From Dehalococcoidia bacterium UBA6627 (lineage in GTDB: Bacteria; Chloroflexota; Dehalococcoidia; UBA2979), in assembly GCA_002455955.1 (NCBI GenBank), contig DKLZ01000016.1, positions 4,226 to 68,225 on the forward strand: a stretch of 64,000 nt of DNA. The letters are read 5' to 3'. Each line of letters opens with the position of its first letter. Position 1 is the first letter of the stretch. Below are positions 8,960-19,132 of the stretch, in pieces. The notes beneath the pieces were generated by a model, which worked only from the letters and a program-made list of their open reading frames with translations, made no database searches and was not told the origin of the DNA. A program made the position numbers and the translations under genes.

Positions 8960-10573
8960 ATGACTGTTAAGCCAATAGATCGGCGCCGACGTAGCCGTTG
9001 GATCTTTGCTTATGAAGACGAAGAACCTACACATATTGAGCGTGTCGAGCATGCTGCCAAACTCTCCGCTGAACTTGGCGTAGAGCTAACAGCCCCTCAG
9101 ATACCCACGCCTGAAGATCTCGAACTTCGTCCTCCTAGGGTGAAGATACCGTCCGAGCTAGCCTCATTCTGCAGTACAGCGAACTATGAAAGAGCAATAC
9201 ACAGCTATAGTTCATATTGTCTAAATCACGAAGCAGCGATTCGTGGCGATTATCCTAATCCGGTGGATGTGGTTGCACATCCTCGGACTGACGACGAGCT
9301 TGAGCGCGTTCTCACCTGGGCTAGCGACAAAAATGTAGTAGCCATTCCTTATGGTGCAGGTTCGTCTGTAGTTGATGGGATCAATCCCCCTAGTGAGGCA
9401 GACGCAGTTGTTACTATCGATATGGATCAGTTCGATCAAGTACTTGAAATAGACGATATTTCACGTGCCGCACGGATTCAGGCAGGAGTTTTTGGGCCAC
9501 ATCTCGAAAACCAACTACGTCCGCACGGTTTCACGCTTCGCCACTTTCCTCAGAGTTTTGCGTTGAGCACACTTGGTGGTTGGATAGCAACCCGCTCTGG
9601 CGGCCACTACGCTACGAATCAGACCCATATAGATGACTTTGTTGAATCGACACGAATGATTACGCCGAATGGGTGGTGGGAATCACGCCGTTTGCCCGGT
9701 AGCGGTGCTGGACCTAGCCCTGACCGCCTGGTGATTGGCAGCGAGGGGACTCTGGGTATCATCACTGAGGCTTGGATGCGTATTCAAGCGCGCCCGAGTT
9801 TTCGTGCTACAGCCGGTATAGCGTTCGATACTTGGGAAGCAGGATATGAGGCGACACGCCGCATTGCTCAGGCTAAGCTTTGGCCCGCGAATTTGCGGAT
9901 TCTCGACCCTCAATTAGCACAGAGCGGAGCTGGTCTTGATGGAACTACTACTCTATTGATTGTCGGTTTCGAATCAGCGGAACTTTCGCAACGTGAACAG
10001 ATGTCTGCTGCAGTTGAGATAGCTCGTGATTCGGGTGGTCGTATAGCAGACGACGAAATTCTTGTAGATGATGGCGATGGCAATCCGACAGGTCGTGTGG
10101 GAGCTGTCGGTGCTTGGCGGGATGCTTTTATACCAAAAGGGGGAGGTCTCGCGGCCGGTCTCGGTATGGTTGGGGCTACTATCGAGACGGCCATTACTTG
10201 GGAACGCTGGCCAGAGTTTGACTACGAAGTGCGATCAGCATTTCGCCGAGTTCTTGATGAGGAATGTGGTGGTGGAACCGTTAATTGCCGGTTTACCCAT
10301 GTTTATACAGATGGACCTGCTCCCTATTACACATACGCAGGTGCCTATAAGGGTGGTGACTCAGACGCTCAAGAGCGCAATATAAAGCGAGCTGTATCTG
10401 ACGCAGTTGAACGTCTTGGCGGCACAATTACGCACCACCATGCTGTCGGAAGGTTGCATCGCCCTCAGTACGATCGTCAGCGCCCAGATTTATTTGCTGA
10501 ATCACTTCGTGCGGCGAAACAGGCTGTTGACCCGAAGGGGATTCTCAACCCTGGTGTACTAATTGATCCGTAA
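8960..10573 (+). CDS. FAD-linked oxidase, alkyl-DHAP synthase (AGPS)-like
   Basis: About 537 residues of the VAO/p-cresol-methylhydroxylase flavoprotein fold. The FAD domain shows VVAHPRTDDELERVLTW, the pyrophosphate loop PYGAGSSVVDG, and GGWIATRSGGHYATNQ followed by IDDFVESTRMITP. The C-terminal cap has the AGPS-type histidine motif ITHHHAVGRLHRP and the usual KQAVDPKGILNPG end. AGPS makes the ether bond of ether lipids; bacterial relatives also include glycolate/lactate-type oxidases, so the role is open. The open frame begins at 8906, but ATG 8960 has GGGAAGG upstream and is clearly better. Likely cotranscribed with the CoA-transferase pair. Confidence 0.85.
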   Translation: MTVKPIDRRRRSRWIFAYEDEEPTHIERVEHAAKLSAELGVELTAPQIPTPEDLELRPPRVKIPSELASFCSTANYERAIHSYSSYCLNHEAAIRGDYPNPVDVVAHPRTDDELERVLTWASDKNVVAIPYGAGSSVVDGINPPSEADAVVTIDMDQFDQVLEIDDISRAARIQAGVFGPHLENQLRPHGFTLRHFPQSFALSTLGGWIATRSGGHYATNQTHIDDFVESTRMITPNGWWESRRLPGSGAGPSPDRLVIGSEGTLGIITEAWMRIQARPSFRATAGIAFDTWEAGYEATRRIAQAKLWPANLRILDPQLAQSGAGLDGTTTLLIVGFESAELSQREQMSAAVEIARDSGGRIADDEILVDDGDGNPTGRVGAVGAWRDAFIPKGGGLAAGLGMVGATIETAITWERWPEFDYEVRSAFRRVLDEECGGGTVNCRFTHVYTDGPAPYYTYAGAYKGGDSDAQERNIKRAVSDAVERLGGTITHHHAVGRLHRPQYDRQRPDLFAESLRAAKQAVDPKGILNPGVLIDP

Positions 10574-10757
10574 GCTGACGAAGCACGGTCACTCGGTCAT
10601 GCGTGCCTGTTCTGGCTTCCTCGACAATGGCTGGTTTGGCAGGAACACGTGAGGTTTACCTTTTAGATGAAGTTTGTACCAGTAGTATTCGGCAGATGGT
10701 ATGTAGCATGGTCAGGTGTGCGCGCAACATTCAGGCCTCGTCTGTTAGGAGCAGTCA

Positions 10758-11534
10758 GTGAATTACGAAACTATTCTTCTGGACCGCGAGAACCACATAA
10801 CCACAGTCACCTTAAATCGCCCCGACAAGCTCAATGCGCTCAATATGCGAATGGCTGAGGAACTGCACGAAGCGTTAGCGATCGAGGATGACGATGATGA
10901 TACTCGTGTCATCGTCATCACCGGTTCAGGACGCGGATTCTGTTCTGGCGCAGACCTTACTCCGAGTAATAGTCCCGGTGAGGCACGTAGTTCCACTGCA
11001 CCTAGCCTTGCTGACGCCACATTCGAAGCTCTTCAGATTAAGAAACCGATCATCGCTTCTATCAACGGTGTTGCTGTCGGAGGTGGTTGCACGATGACGC
11101 TGTCATGCGATCTTCGTATTGCCTCAGAAGAGGCACGTTTTCAATTGCCCTTCACGAAACTGAGTATCAGTGCCGAACTTGGTTCTACGTATCTGTTGCC
11201 GCGTCTTGTTGGCTTTGGTAAGGCGACTGAATTGATCCTCACATCACGCATGATCGATGCACGCGAAGCTCTTTCGATCGGACTCGTAAATCAGGTTGTG
11301 CCAGCTGATGAATTGCTTGATGCAACTAATGAGATGGCGGCCACTATCGCTGCTTTGCCACCAAAGGCAGTGCGTCTAAATAAGAAGGGTATTCGTCTAG
11401 GTATGGGATCAGAACTAGATAGTCAACGGCGATACGAAGAGCTTGCAGCTGCGACGCTAGGGCAGAGTGATGATGCGAGGGAAGCGCGAGAGGCGTTTAG
11501 GGAAAAACGAGATCCAATCTTCACTGGACGATAA
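10758..11534 (+). CDS. Enoyl-CoA hydratase/isomerase family protein
   Basis: A 258-residue crotonase. It shows the N-terminal ITTVTLNRPDKLNALNM block, the first oxyanion-hole segment GSGRGFCSGADL, the second oxyanion segment INGVAVGGGCTMTLSCDLRIA, and LPFTKLSISAELGSTYLLPRLVG where the acid/base glutamate normally sits. C-terminal AREAFREKRDPIFTG is typical. GTG start with AGGAG six bases upstream. It probably hydrates or isomerises an enoyl-CoA in beta-oxidation-like degradation; the Ala-Glu-Leu-Gly variant fits the PaaG/EchA side of the family more than classic crotonase (weak). Confidence 0.9.
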   Translation: MNYETILLDRENHITTVTLNRPDKLNALNMRMAEELHEALAIEDDDDDTRVIVITGSGRGFCSGADLTPSNSPGEARSSTAPSLADATFEALQIKKPIIASINGVAVGGGCTMTLSCDLRIASEEARFQLPFTKLSISAELGSTYLLPRLVGFGKATELILTSRMIDAREALSIGLVNQVVPADELLDATNEMAATIAALPPKAVRLNKKGIRLGMGSELDSQRRYEELAAATLGQSDDAREAREAFREKRDPIFTGR

Positions 11535-11733
11535 TAATCATGGCTAGTGGGAGTTTTTTCGGAAAGTTCCAATGATGGACCTAAGCTATTAGCTCTTTGA
11601 GTTGCCTCAGGTTTATCGTCAGGAAATCGTTATCTCAGCCGGATGTGTCGCGACGTCGTCAGGATTTTACTGAGTCCTGTTGAGCTGGATTGCATTTGAA
11701 TATAATCGGGATCTGTCTGGATGTGCTGTCGCG

Positions 11734-13005
11734 TTAAGACCTCCGCTCCCTATCGCTAGTTTGAGTTGGCGGTTGCCAAGGCTTGCGCAGTACTGGCCAG
11801 ATGAAACCCGCTACCACGAGCATTGCGAGTGCTTCTAGAATGACGATCGACAGCGCTCCTTGCTCGCCGACTGCGATCACTAGAGGGCTCACTTGTAGCG
11901 CTCCAAGCGGGCCAGCTCCTATTGCTAGTGAAAGTACTCCTAGCACACGACCGCGCATTGCTGGTGCGGTTGCTCGCATCAGGATCGCGGTTTGCATAGT
12001 TGCGAACGAAGAGAACCCAAATCCGCCAATGAACAGTACTGCGGCAGACAGCGCGTATTCCTCAGATCGTGAGAATCCCAGCGCACAGAGTAGGAATAGG
12101 CCGGTTCCGAAGAAGTAGATCCGTGGATATGACCTTGTCTTTGTGCGGCTAGCAATCCAGAGTGCGGCGATCACTGCTCCTAGGCCTTCGGTCGCACTGA
12201 GCAATCCAACCCCGACTGGGTCGGCTCCTAGGATGTCTTTGCCGATCACTGGAATCATGCTTTGGTATGAAGGGAATACGGTATTGAGGGCGACCGTCAC
12301 TATCAGGGTGCCGACTATGATTTTACTTGAGCGCGCGTAACGAAGCCCACTCGTGAGGGCAGCTAATGGGCCTGCACCATCGGTTACGTGCTTATGTGTG
12401 GTGTAGCGTAGCCTGATTGCGACTAATGTTGCGGCGATGAAAATGGCACTCATCAAAAGGTAAGCGCCATCTGCACCAACGGTTACGAATAGTGCACCAC
12501 CAACTGCAGGCCCGACCATTCGATTCAATGAATCAGTGGTCCAGTCGATGCTTACAGCTGGGCCAATCGCCTCTTCGGAGACGGCATCAGCGAGCAAAGC
12601 TCGCCGCACGGGAAATTCCAAAGCCCAGAATGTTCCGTTCGCAAACACCGCGAGTAGTAGATGCCAGTAAACCACCGTACCGCTTGTAATCAGAAGACTA
12701 AGTGAAACTGCGACCGCAGCTAGACCAAGAAGCGAACAAATCCAAAGGTGCTTTCGATTGAATCTGTCTGCCAATGCTCCTAGAGCGATCCCAAAAAACA
12801 GACGTGGTGACTGCCTTGTTACGAGCGCGATTGCTACTAGACCGGCCGAATCTGTTAATTCGAACGTGAAAACTCCCAACACCAACATGTCCAGCCAGCG
12901 CATCATCGAGGTGAGAATCCCTGCTGCCCAGATTCGCCGAAAATGTGAATTCCGGAAAAGTGAGCGAAGGTCTGTTTTCTCAGCTGGTGTTGGGATCATC
13001 GACAT
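11734..13005 (-). CDS. MFS transporter, EntS/MFS_3-like exporter
   Basis: A 423-residue membrane protein with about 10-12 hydrophobic segments. Family marks include the N-terminal LFRNSHFRRIWAAGILTSMMRWLDMLVLGVFTFELT helix, the loop motif GALADRFNRKHLWI between helices 2 and 3, and MRGRVLGVLSLAIGAGPLGALQ in the second half. Such proteins export siderophores, drugs or other small molecules using proton exchange. The ATG at 13005 has no strong Shine-Dalgarno; a second ATG at 12999 is an alternative. It is transcribed away from the copper genes, so a shared divergent control region at 13006-13260 is possible. Cargo unknown. Confidence 0.82.
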   Translation of the reverse strand: MSMIPTPAEKTDLRSLFRNSHFRRIWAAGILTSMMRWLDMLVLGVFTFELTDSAGLVAIALVTRQSPRLFFGIALGALADRFNRKHLWICSLLGLAAVAVSLSLLITSGTVVYWHLLLAVFANGTFWALEFPVRRALLADAVSEEAIGPAVSIDWTTDSLNRMVGPAVGGALFVTVGADGAYLLMSAIFIAATLVAIRLRYTTHKHVTDGAGPLAALTSGLRYARSSKIIVGTLIVTVALNTVFPSYQSMIPVIGKDILGADPVGVGLLSATEGLGAVIAALWIASRTKTRSYPRIYFFGTGLFLLCALGFSRSEEYALSAAVLFIGGFGFSSFATMQTAILMRATAPAMRGRVLGVLSLAIGAGPLGALQVSPLVIAVGEQGALSIVILEALAMLVVAGFIWPVLRKPWQPPTQTSDRERRS

Positions 13006-13260
13006 AGATGGCGGATCTTATAGGGTCTCTGTCTCCCGGTCAGTGCCGCAAACGTTAAAGAGCGCTGTTTATCACTGAGCGTTCCGGTTTGGTGGCAGGT
13101 TATTCGTGACTCAACTCGCTTGCCGACTATTGTATGCCTCTAAGATGTTTGTTGATTCTGCTAGAGGACTAGTCACGTCCAATATGGAATCGCACGTTTA
13201 CTAACCAGAAATATAGCCGATATGCTGAAAGAGTAAGCTCAAGAATTCAAAGGAGCTCCA

Positions 13261-13821
13261 GTGGAACGCACCCTTTTTGCTCCAGATATTACTTGTGATC
13301 ATTGCGTTGCAACGATCGGTGAGGCTGTTGACTCGATTGAAGGTGCCAGATTCAGATCGGGCAATTCACAAGAGAAATCTTTTGTTATCGAAGCGGTTAG
13401 CGATGCTGTAGTAGAACAAGTTTCAATTGCCACGGCAGCCGTTGGTTACCCGTTAGATGAAAGGCCTTTAGCTCACGACCATGATGATATTGAGATCAAG
13501 ATGGACTTGATTTCGAGATCGACTAAAGAGAACCGGTCTCCGGTTTATAAGGTGTCTGTCACTGAAAAGGGTGCTGAGCTGAGTTATTCGTGCCCTTGTG
13601 GTTGTCGCATTGGTTACACGTTTGACCGTTCGGTTGCTGATCAACAGGTGGAGGCTTGTTGCTGCGGTAAGCAGATGTTTGTCGCTCCTATCGACGCCGA
13701 AGATCAACTTAGAAGCTGGCTCAACGAAGGTGAATACCACCTTGATGTTCAAGTCGTTGAGATGCCTTGGGGGCAGCCGATGCAGGTTGCTATTGCGATT
13801 CCGGTTGACGAGAAGCAGTGA
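13261..13821 (+). CDS. HMA-domain protein with a second cysteine cluster (putative copper chaperone)
   Basis: A 186-residue soluble protein. Residues 1-65 form a heavy-metal-associated fold with the Cu-binding pair in DITCDHC (Cys12, Cys15). A His/Asp-rich linker (AHDHDDIEIK) follows. The rest is a domain I do not recognise, with Cys111-x-Cys113-x-Cys115 (CPCGC) and a Cys-Cys-Cys run at 133-135 (CCCGK), resembling two zinc knuckles. GTG start with AAAGGAG at ideal spacing. It is followed 52 bases later by copA, so a chaperone or copper sensor/storage role for that ATPase is likely (inference). Confidence 0.72.
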   Translation: MERTLFAPDITCDHCVATIGEAVDSIEGARFRSGNSQEKSFVIEAVSDAVVEQVSIATAAVGYPLDERPLAHDHDDIEIKMDLISRSTKENRSPVYKVSVTEKGAELSYSCPCGCRIGYTFDRSVADQQVEACCCGKQMFVAPIDAEDQLRSWLNEGEYHLDVQVVEMPWGQPMQVAIAIPVDEKQ

Positions 13822-13873
13822 GTGAGAGGATCTGGGCCTCATTTTTTAGCATCGGTATGCAAGTAGGTTCGAA

Positions 13874-16252
13874 ATGAGCAGTGATCCCGGACGCCGAGAG
13901 GTCAGCCCAGAACTGTTTACCAATTCCCCTAGTCATTCACCCTCTGGTTCTCTCCGCTTCAGTGTTCGCGGCATGACTTGTGCTTCGTGTGTTAGGCGTG
14001 TCGAGAAGGCACTTGGGTCTGTCGACGGCGTAAAAGCTGCTCGCGTTAACTTAGCATCTGAGGAAGCAGTAATTGAGCCTGTTGGCATCTCGATCGAAGC
14101 TTTGTGCAATGCGGTCGATACAGCTGGTTATGACTTAATTGTTTCTGATCGTGAAGATGAAGCAGCGCGTGACCGTATCGATACTCAGCGTGGTTTTGAC
14201 TATGAACTTCTTCGTCAGAAGACGATTGTTGCGGGAGTGATTGCGGCTTTCCTAATTGGATTTATGGGACTAAGCCACTTACTAGGCGTATTGCACGACA
14301 TCCCACTGCGGCTGCGACATCCCGCGTTCTTTGTGTTAGCTCTCCCAGTTCAGTTCTGGGCAGGATACGAATTTTATAGAGGTGCTTGGCGTGTGGGTCG
14401 TCACGGCTCATCCGACATGAACACACTGATTGCAGTAGGCACTTCGGCTGCGTTTGGTTATTCAGTAATTGCGACATTCATTCCGCAGATTCCTGAATCG
14501 ATCGATGGATTGGATGCGAGTGTGTTCTTTGACACCTCCTGTGCGGTCATTTTTTTCGTGTTGCTTGGTCGCTTACTTGAGATGCGTGCGAAGAAGAAAA
14601 CTGCGGACGCGGTCCGTGAGCTGATGGTACTTCGTCCAAAGAGAGCACGAGTTCTGGAAGATGGTGAAGAATTTGAAATTCCGATTCGTGCGGTTCAAAT
14701 TGGAGATGTTGTACTAGTCAAACCTGGAGAGCAGATTCCTGTCGATGGAGATGTTCTAGAAGGGTCTTCTGCTGTTAACGAATCAATGCTTACTGGGGAG
14801 GCGATCCCAGTTGTGAGACGGCCGGGCGACAATGTCTTTGGTGCAACGACGAACACTAGTGGCATGCTGAAGCTTCTGGTGACTGCGGTCGATACTGATT
14901 CTGCATTGGCACGCATCATCCAGCAGGTGGAAGAAGCTCAGAGTTCGAAAGCGCCGATACAAGCTCTTGCTGATCGTATATCGAATATATTTGTCCCAGT
15001 TGTGTTCTCGATCGCTGTGGCGACATTGTTACTGTGGTGGTTGCTCGGTCCCGCGCCTGCATTAACTATTGGTCTCCTGAACGCCGTAACGATTTTGATT
15101 GTTGCCTGCCCATGTGCCTTAGGCCTAGCTACTCCAACTGCGATCATGGTTGGGACTGGCTTGGCTGCGCGTAACGGTATCTTGATTCGTGATGCTGAGG
15201 CACTTCAACGCGCTCGTTCTATCGACACTGTTCTCTTAGATAAGACAGGGACAATCACGGAAGGGAAGCCTAAAGTAATCCGCATACAAATGATCGATAA
15301 TTCATCGGTTGATATTGATGAGATGATTCGACTTGCAGCTTCTGCGGAGCGTGGGTCGGCTCATCCCTATGCTGTTGCGATTCTTCGTGCGGCGAAAGAT
15401 CGCGAGGTTATCCTCGACTGGCCGCTTACCCTCGAGACAATAGATGGTTCGGGGTTAGTGGCGCGTATCGGTGAGCGAGAGATTCTGATTGGAACCAAGG
15501 AACTGCTCCGATCTCATGGTATCGCTGCGGATGAATGTTCTGTCCTCGATGATCTCGCTGCTGTGGCCGGAAAACAGGGAGAAACGCCGATTCGAGTTGC
15601 GATTGACGGCGAAGTTTCCGGATTGATCGTAGTTGCGGATCAGGTCCGTGAGAGTTCAGTATCTGGTATCGATCACCTCCTAGAGCTAGGTATCCGCGTT
15701 GTGATGCTAACCGGTGATCAGGAGCAAACTGCATCTACAATCGCGCAGGAAGTTGGAATTTCGGAGGTTGTTTCGGAGGCATCTTCGAAAGATAAATTGC
15801 AACTTGTGCGCCAGCTCCAGGATCAAGGTCGGACTGTTGCGATGGTTGGTGATGGTATCAACGACGCACCTGCACTTGCAGCGGCAGACGCAGGAATTGC
15901 CATAGGAACTGGTACAGACGTTGCGCTCGAAGTGTCTACGATGACACTAGTTCGACCGGACATCGGTCGGGTGGCAATTGCGATTAAGATCAGTCAGTCA
16001 ACCATTCGAACCATGTGGCAGAACCTTGGTTGGGCATTCGCCTACAATGTTGCCTTGATTCCTGTCGCTGCCGGCATCGGTTTTCTTGTTCTCGAGCTAT
16101 TTTTCGATGGGACGGCGGTCCCGAACGTTCTCGAACCAATCTTTGGGAAGAAAGGTTTTCTCAACCCGATCGCTGCTGCTGCTGCGATGGCTTTCTCATC
16201 AGTTTCGGTGATGAGTAACTCTCTGCGCCTACGAGGAGCTTCTGTCGAATGA
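13874..16252 (+). CDS. copA: Copper-translocating P1B-type ATPase
   Basis: A 792-residue integral membrane pump. One N-terminal HMA domain carries GMTCASC (Cys36, Cys39). The transmembrane metal site is CPC in [14 protein letters not shown] (about 412-414), the phosphorylated aspartate lies in DKTGTITEG (about 456), the nucleotide domain has the HP-type GSAHPYA, and the hinge is [14 protein letters not shown] (about 659). Eight transmembrane helices are expected, and a final pair with [11 protein letters not shown] is typical of Cu(I) exporters. It moves Cu(I) out of the cytoplasm. Cotranscription with the upstream HMA protein is likely. No csoR or copY is seen in the window. Confidence 0.94.
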   Translation: MSSDPGRREVSPELFTNSPSHSPSGSLRFSVRGMTCASCVRRVEKALGSVDGVKAARVNLASEEAVIEPVGISIEALCNAVDTAGYDLIVSDREDEAARDRIDTQRGFDYELLRQKTIVAGVIAAFLIGFMGLSHLLGVLHDIPLRLRHPAFFVLALPVQFWAGYEFYRGAWRVGRHGSSDMNTLIAVGTSAAFGYSVIATFIPQIPESIDGLDASVFFDTSCAVIFFVLLGRLLEMRAKKKTADAVRELMVLRPKRARVLEDGEEFEIPIRAVQIGDVVLVKPGEQIPVDGDVLEGSSAVNESMLTGEAIPVVRRPGDNVFGATTNTSGMLKLLVTAVDTDSALARIIQQVEEAQSSKAPIQALADRISNIFVPVVFSIAVATLLLWWLLGPAPALTIGLLNAVTILIVACPCALGLATPTAIMVGTGLAARNGILIRDAEALQRARSIDTVLLDKTGTITEGKPKVIRIQMIDNSSVDIDEMIRLAASAERGSAHPYAVAILRAAKDREVILDWPLTLETIDGSGLVARIGEREILIGTKELLRSHGIAADECSVLDDLAAVAGKQGETPIRVAIDGEVSGLIVVADQVRESSVSGIDHLLELGIRVVMLTGDQEQTASTIAQEVGISEVVSEASSKDKLQLVRQLQDQGRTVAMVGDGINDAPALAAADAGIAIGTGTDVALEVSTMTLVRPDIGRVAIAIKISQSTIRTMWQNLGWAFAYNVALIPVAAGIGFLVLELFFDGTAVPNVLEPIFGKKGFLNPIAAAAAMAFSSVSVMSNSLRLRGASVE

Positions 16253-16302
16253 CCTCGAGCCATCGTGGGTTAACTGGAATTTTGATTAAGCAGAGCATTA
16301 AG

Positions 16303-17640
16303 TTAATGAGCTCCGATCAAGTGCAAGGCCATGATCTCGGCAAGGCAGTTACGCCGTAACTCTTCAAGGTTCTGACTTTCGTCGGGGCCGTGGATGCGGC
16401 TCGTTGGTTCGCCGACGCCAGTGAGTAGGATAGGTGCCTCAGGGAAAGCGGCCGCAAGGTCCGCGACTAATGGAATCGAGCCGCCGATCCCTATTTCTAC
16501 CGGCTCTTGGTTCCATGTTTCGAAGTAGGCTTCACGAAAGGCGTCATATGCGTACCCGGTTGTATTGAGAAGGACTGGTGCAGCGATTCCAGCTCCTGGC
16601 TCGACGCTGACGCGTGCTCCCCATGGTGCGTGTGTCTCAAGATGTTTTGATAGCAGAGCAATCGCAGATGAAGGGTCCTGACCTGGTGGAATTCTTAAGC
16701 TCACCTTCGCACGAGCAACTGGGGTCAAAGCGTTAACCGAATTAGAGATAGCAGGAGCGTCGATTGCCAAAATGGAGATAGCAGCTTGGCGCCACATTCG
16801 CGAAGTCAGCGTGCCTTTCCCAACCAGCTCCACTCCGCTGATGACACCTGCATGTTCACGCAGTTCATCTTCGGTGATGTCGAGAGGTTCGGCGTCACCT
16901 TCGACTAGTCCGATCACGGACGATCGTCCTGATTCGTCATGAAGAGTCGCGAGCAAACGTGACAGCGCGCTTAGCGCATCAGGTACCACCCCACCGAACT
17001 GACCGCTGTGTACCGCTGCATTTAAGGTTCGTACCTCGACGATGCAGTCAACTATTCCACGTAACGACGTGGTTAATGCCGGTTGACCTTGACGCCAGTG
17101 CTGCGAATCAGCGATCACAATGACATCCGAACGTAATTCCTCATGAAACTCTTCGAGAAAGCGCGAGAAATTTGGTGATCCAATCTCCTCCTCACCTTCG
17201 ATGAAGATTTTCAGCTTCACAGGAGGTTCACCGTCGAATGCTTGTAATGCAGCTAAGTGCATTGCAATCCCAGCCTTATCGTCTGACGCTCCGCGTCCAT
17301 AGAGTCGTCCCTGACGCTCCGTCGGATCGAATGGATTGCTGCTCCAGTCATGTAGATCACCGGGAGGTTGAACATCGTAGTGCGCATACAGGAGTACTGT
17401 CGGGGTATCTTCTGGTCCAGGTACTTCAGCGAATACGGCGGCTGGCGCGTTTTCTAACTCGAGCATGCGTGCCGATGCCCCTGCATCAGTCAGCATGTTC
17501 TGGACTAATTCTGCTGCTCTTCGCAATGCTGGTGAACTGGGCCCTTCTAGACTGATCGAAGGTTCACGTATCAGTCGTTCTAGGTCAGCACGTACTTTTG
17601 GGAATATTTTTTCGAGTTTTGTACGTAGTTCTTCGTGCAC
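16303..17640 (-). CDS. M20 family metallopeptidase (dipeptidase/deacylase)
   Basis: A 445-residue di-zinc hydrolase. The metal-binding histidine is in LLYAHYDVQPPGD, the bridging aspartate in GRGASDDKAGIAMHL, the catalytic acid pair in IEGEEEIGSPNF and the later metal ligand in VIADSQHW. A dimerisation (lid) domain interrupts the catalytic domain around residues 195-330, and the last histidine is in GVGEPTSRIHGPDESQ. This matches carnosinase/PepV-type dipeptidases and related succinyl-diaminopimelate-like hydrolases. The GTG at 17640 has GGAG seven bases before it. Converges with copA across 50 bp without a clear terminator. The 268 bp upstream show no recognisable element. Confidence 0.88.
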   Translation of the reverse strand: MHEELRTKLEKIFPKVRADLERLIREPSISLEGPSSPALRRAAELVQNMLTDAGASARMLELENAPAAVFAEVPGPEDTPTVLLYAHYDVQPPGDLHDWSSNPFDPTERQGRLYGRGASDDKAGIAMHLAALQAFDGEPPVKLKIFIEGEEEIGSPNFSRFLEEFHEELRSDVIVIADSQHWRQGQPALTTSLRGIVDCIVEVRTLNAAVHSGQFGGVVPDALSALSRLLATLHDESGRSSVIGLVEGDAEPLDITEDELREHAGVISGVELVGKGTLTSRMWRQAAISILAIDAPAISNSVNALTPVARAKVSLRIPPGQDPSSAIALLSKHLETHAPWGARVSVEPGAGIAAPVLLNTTGYAYDAFREAYFETWNQEPVEIGIGGSIPLVADLAAAFPEAPILLTGVGEPTSRIHGPDESQNLEELRRNCLAEIMALHLIGAH

Positions 17641-17908
17641 TGATGGCTCCGTCTCTAGGTTCTGGTGTTAATTACAGCCTAATCAGTCCGCTTTGGCGTT
17701 AGTGGTGTTGTAGGTGGCAGCCTCGGAGGAGTTGTTCCGATTCAAGCAATTTAAGCAGATCATGTTGATTAGGTGAGATCCATCAAGGTCGCCATCGACT
17801 GACATTCTTTTGCACTCAACGTAATCGTATAGTCGCGATTTCGCGTGCTACCTGACAAATTCTCGACGAAAGACTAGCGTCTTAATCGTCTGTTTAATCA
17901 GTGAATAG

Positions 17909-18994
17909 CTATTCGGTACCAATTTCCAGCACTGATCGAGCGACCTCACCGCTCTTTAATGCGCTGAATGCTTCGTTGATTTCATCGAAAGCCCATCGTT
18001 TCGTTACCAGGCCGTCAATGTCTAGTTTTCCCTGTTGATACAGTTCGAGTATCCGTGGCATATCAGTGTGGAACCGCGCCGAACCATAGAAGCTACCTTT
18101 CAAGGTTTTTTCCTGTCTCCAGATCATTCCAGAGACTTCGATTTTCTCCATTGGTGGCACCATTCCGACAATTACAGCCATGCCGCCGTTCTTTGCCATT
18201 TCATACGTCTGTTCAGAGGTTACTTTCAGTCCAATTGCCTCAAAGCCGTAATCTACGCCCCCTCCGGTCAACTCCTTCACGGCCTCGATTGGGTCATTCT
18301 CGCTAGCATTTACTGTGTCTGTGGCACCGAATTCTTTCGCTATGTTTAGTTTATGTTCGACCATGTCCACCGCGATGATTTGCCGAGCTCCTGCGAGTCG
18401 AGCGGCCTGAATGATGTTCAGCCCTATGCCACCAGCTCCCACTACCGCGACTGTAGAACCGGTGTCTACCTTTGCGGTGTTAACGACCGCACCGTAGCCC
18501 GTCATCACAGAACATCCGACCAGCGCCGCCACATCTAAACTGATGCTGTCGGGTATCTTGAGCAGTCCTGACGCTGGCATTACCGATTGCTTCGCAAAAC
18601 CACCGATGTTTGCCATTTGTGTCACAGATTGGTCACCGAGCTTGATTGCCGGGTTATCGCGTTTCCGTGCTGAGGTTCGTGTAGTACATAGGTTTGGGTG
18701 GCCAGAGTCGCAGTATTCGCAATGTCCACAAGGTTGAACAAAACCCATGATTACACGGTCACCTTCAGTGACGTTCGTTACGCCCGGACCTAGCCGCTCA
18801 ACAATTCCTGCAACTTCGTGTCCGAGTACCATTGGGTATTGCCCTGGGTAAGTTCCTTCAATGAAGTGCAAGTCGGAGTGACAAACGCCGGCTGATATGA
18901 CACGAACTAGCGCTTCTCCGGCGACGGGTTCATCAATCGTCAGGTCAGTAATTTCGAGAGGAGTCTGGGCCGCGTTAAGGACTGCTGCTTCCAT
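17909..18994 (-). CDS. Zn-dependent alcohol dehydrogenase (class III-like)
   Basis: A 361-residue medium-chain dehydrogenase. The catalytic zinc residues are in SAGVCHSDLHFIEG and LGHEVAGIV; the structural zinc cysteines are in CGHCEYCDSGHPNLC. Then comes the long loop typical of class III enzymes and DVAALVGCSVMTGYGAVVNTAKV. The Rossmann motif is VAVVGAGGIGLNIIQAARLAGA. The pattern matches NAD-dependent class III/aryl-alcohol-type enzymes of Chloroflexota and Actinobacteria. ATG at 18994, with AAAGGAA about 11 bases upstream. Stands alone, with gaps on both sides; substrate not predictable. Confidence 0.9.
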   Translation of the reverse strand: MEAAVLNAAQTPLEITDLTIDEPVAGEALVRVISAGVCHSDLHFIEGTYPGQYPMVLGHEVAGIVERLGPGVTNVTEGDRVIMGFVQPCGHCEYCDSGHPNLCTTRTSARKRDNPAIKLGDQSVTQMANIGGFAKQSVMPASGLLKIPDSISLDVAALVGCSVMTGYGAVVNTAKVDTGSTVAVVGAGGIGLNIIQAARLAGARQIIAVDMVEHKLNIAKEFGATDTVNASENDPIEAVKELTGGGVDYGFEAIGLKVTSEQTYEMAKNGGMAVIVGMVPPMEKIEVSGMIWRQEKTLKGSFYGSARFHTDMPRILELYQQGKLDIDGLVTKRWAFDEINEAFSALKSGEVARSVLEIGTE

Positions 18995-19132
18995 AGGGCA
19001 TGGTTCCTTTACTAGTCGTTTGAGCTCATGACGGTTTTGGTATCCTTGTGAATCAAAGCTGTTATCGTTATGCGATCGGTCACGTATGTTTGATGCTCAA
19101 GATAAACTTATAGCGCTTATCCTCTGGAAATT

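Noticed and set aside
14938..15147. Antisense frames inside copA
   Set aside because: No family resemblance; produced by the codon pattern of the sense gene.
16290..16310. CATTAA/TTAATG palindrome between copA and the M20 gene
   Set aside because: The one-base centre cannot form an RNA hairpin and the right arm is part of the M20 stop region; likely chance.
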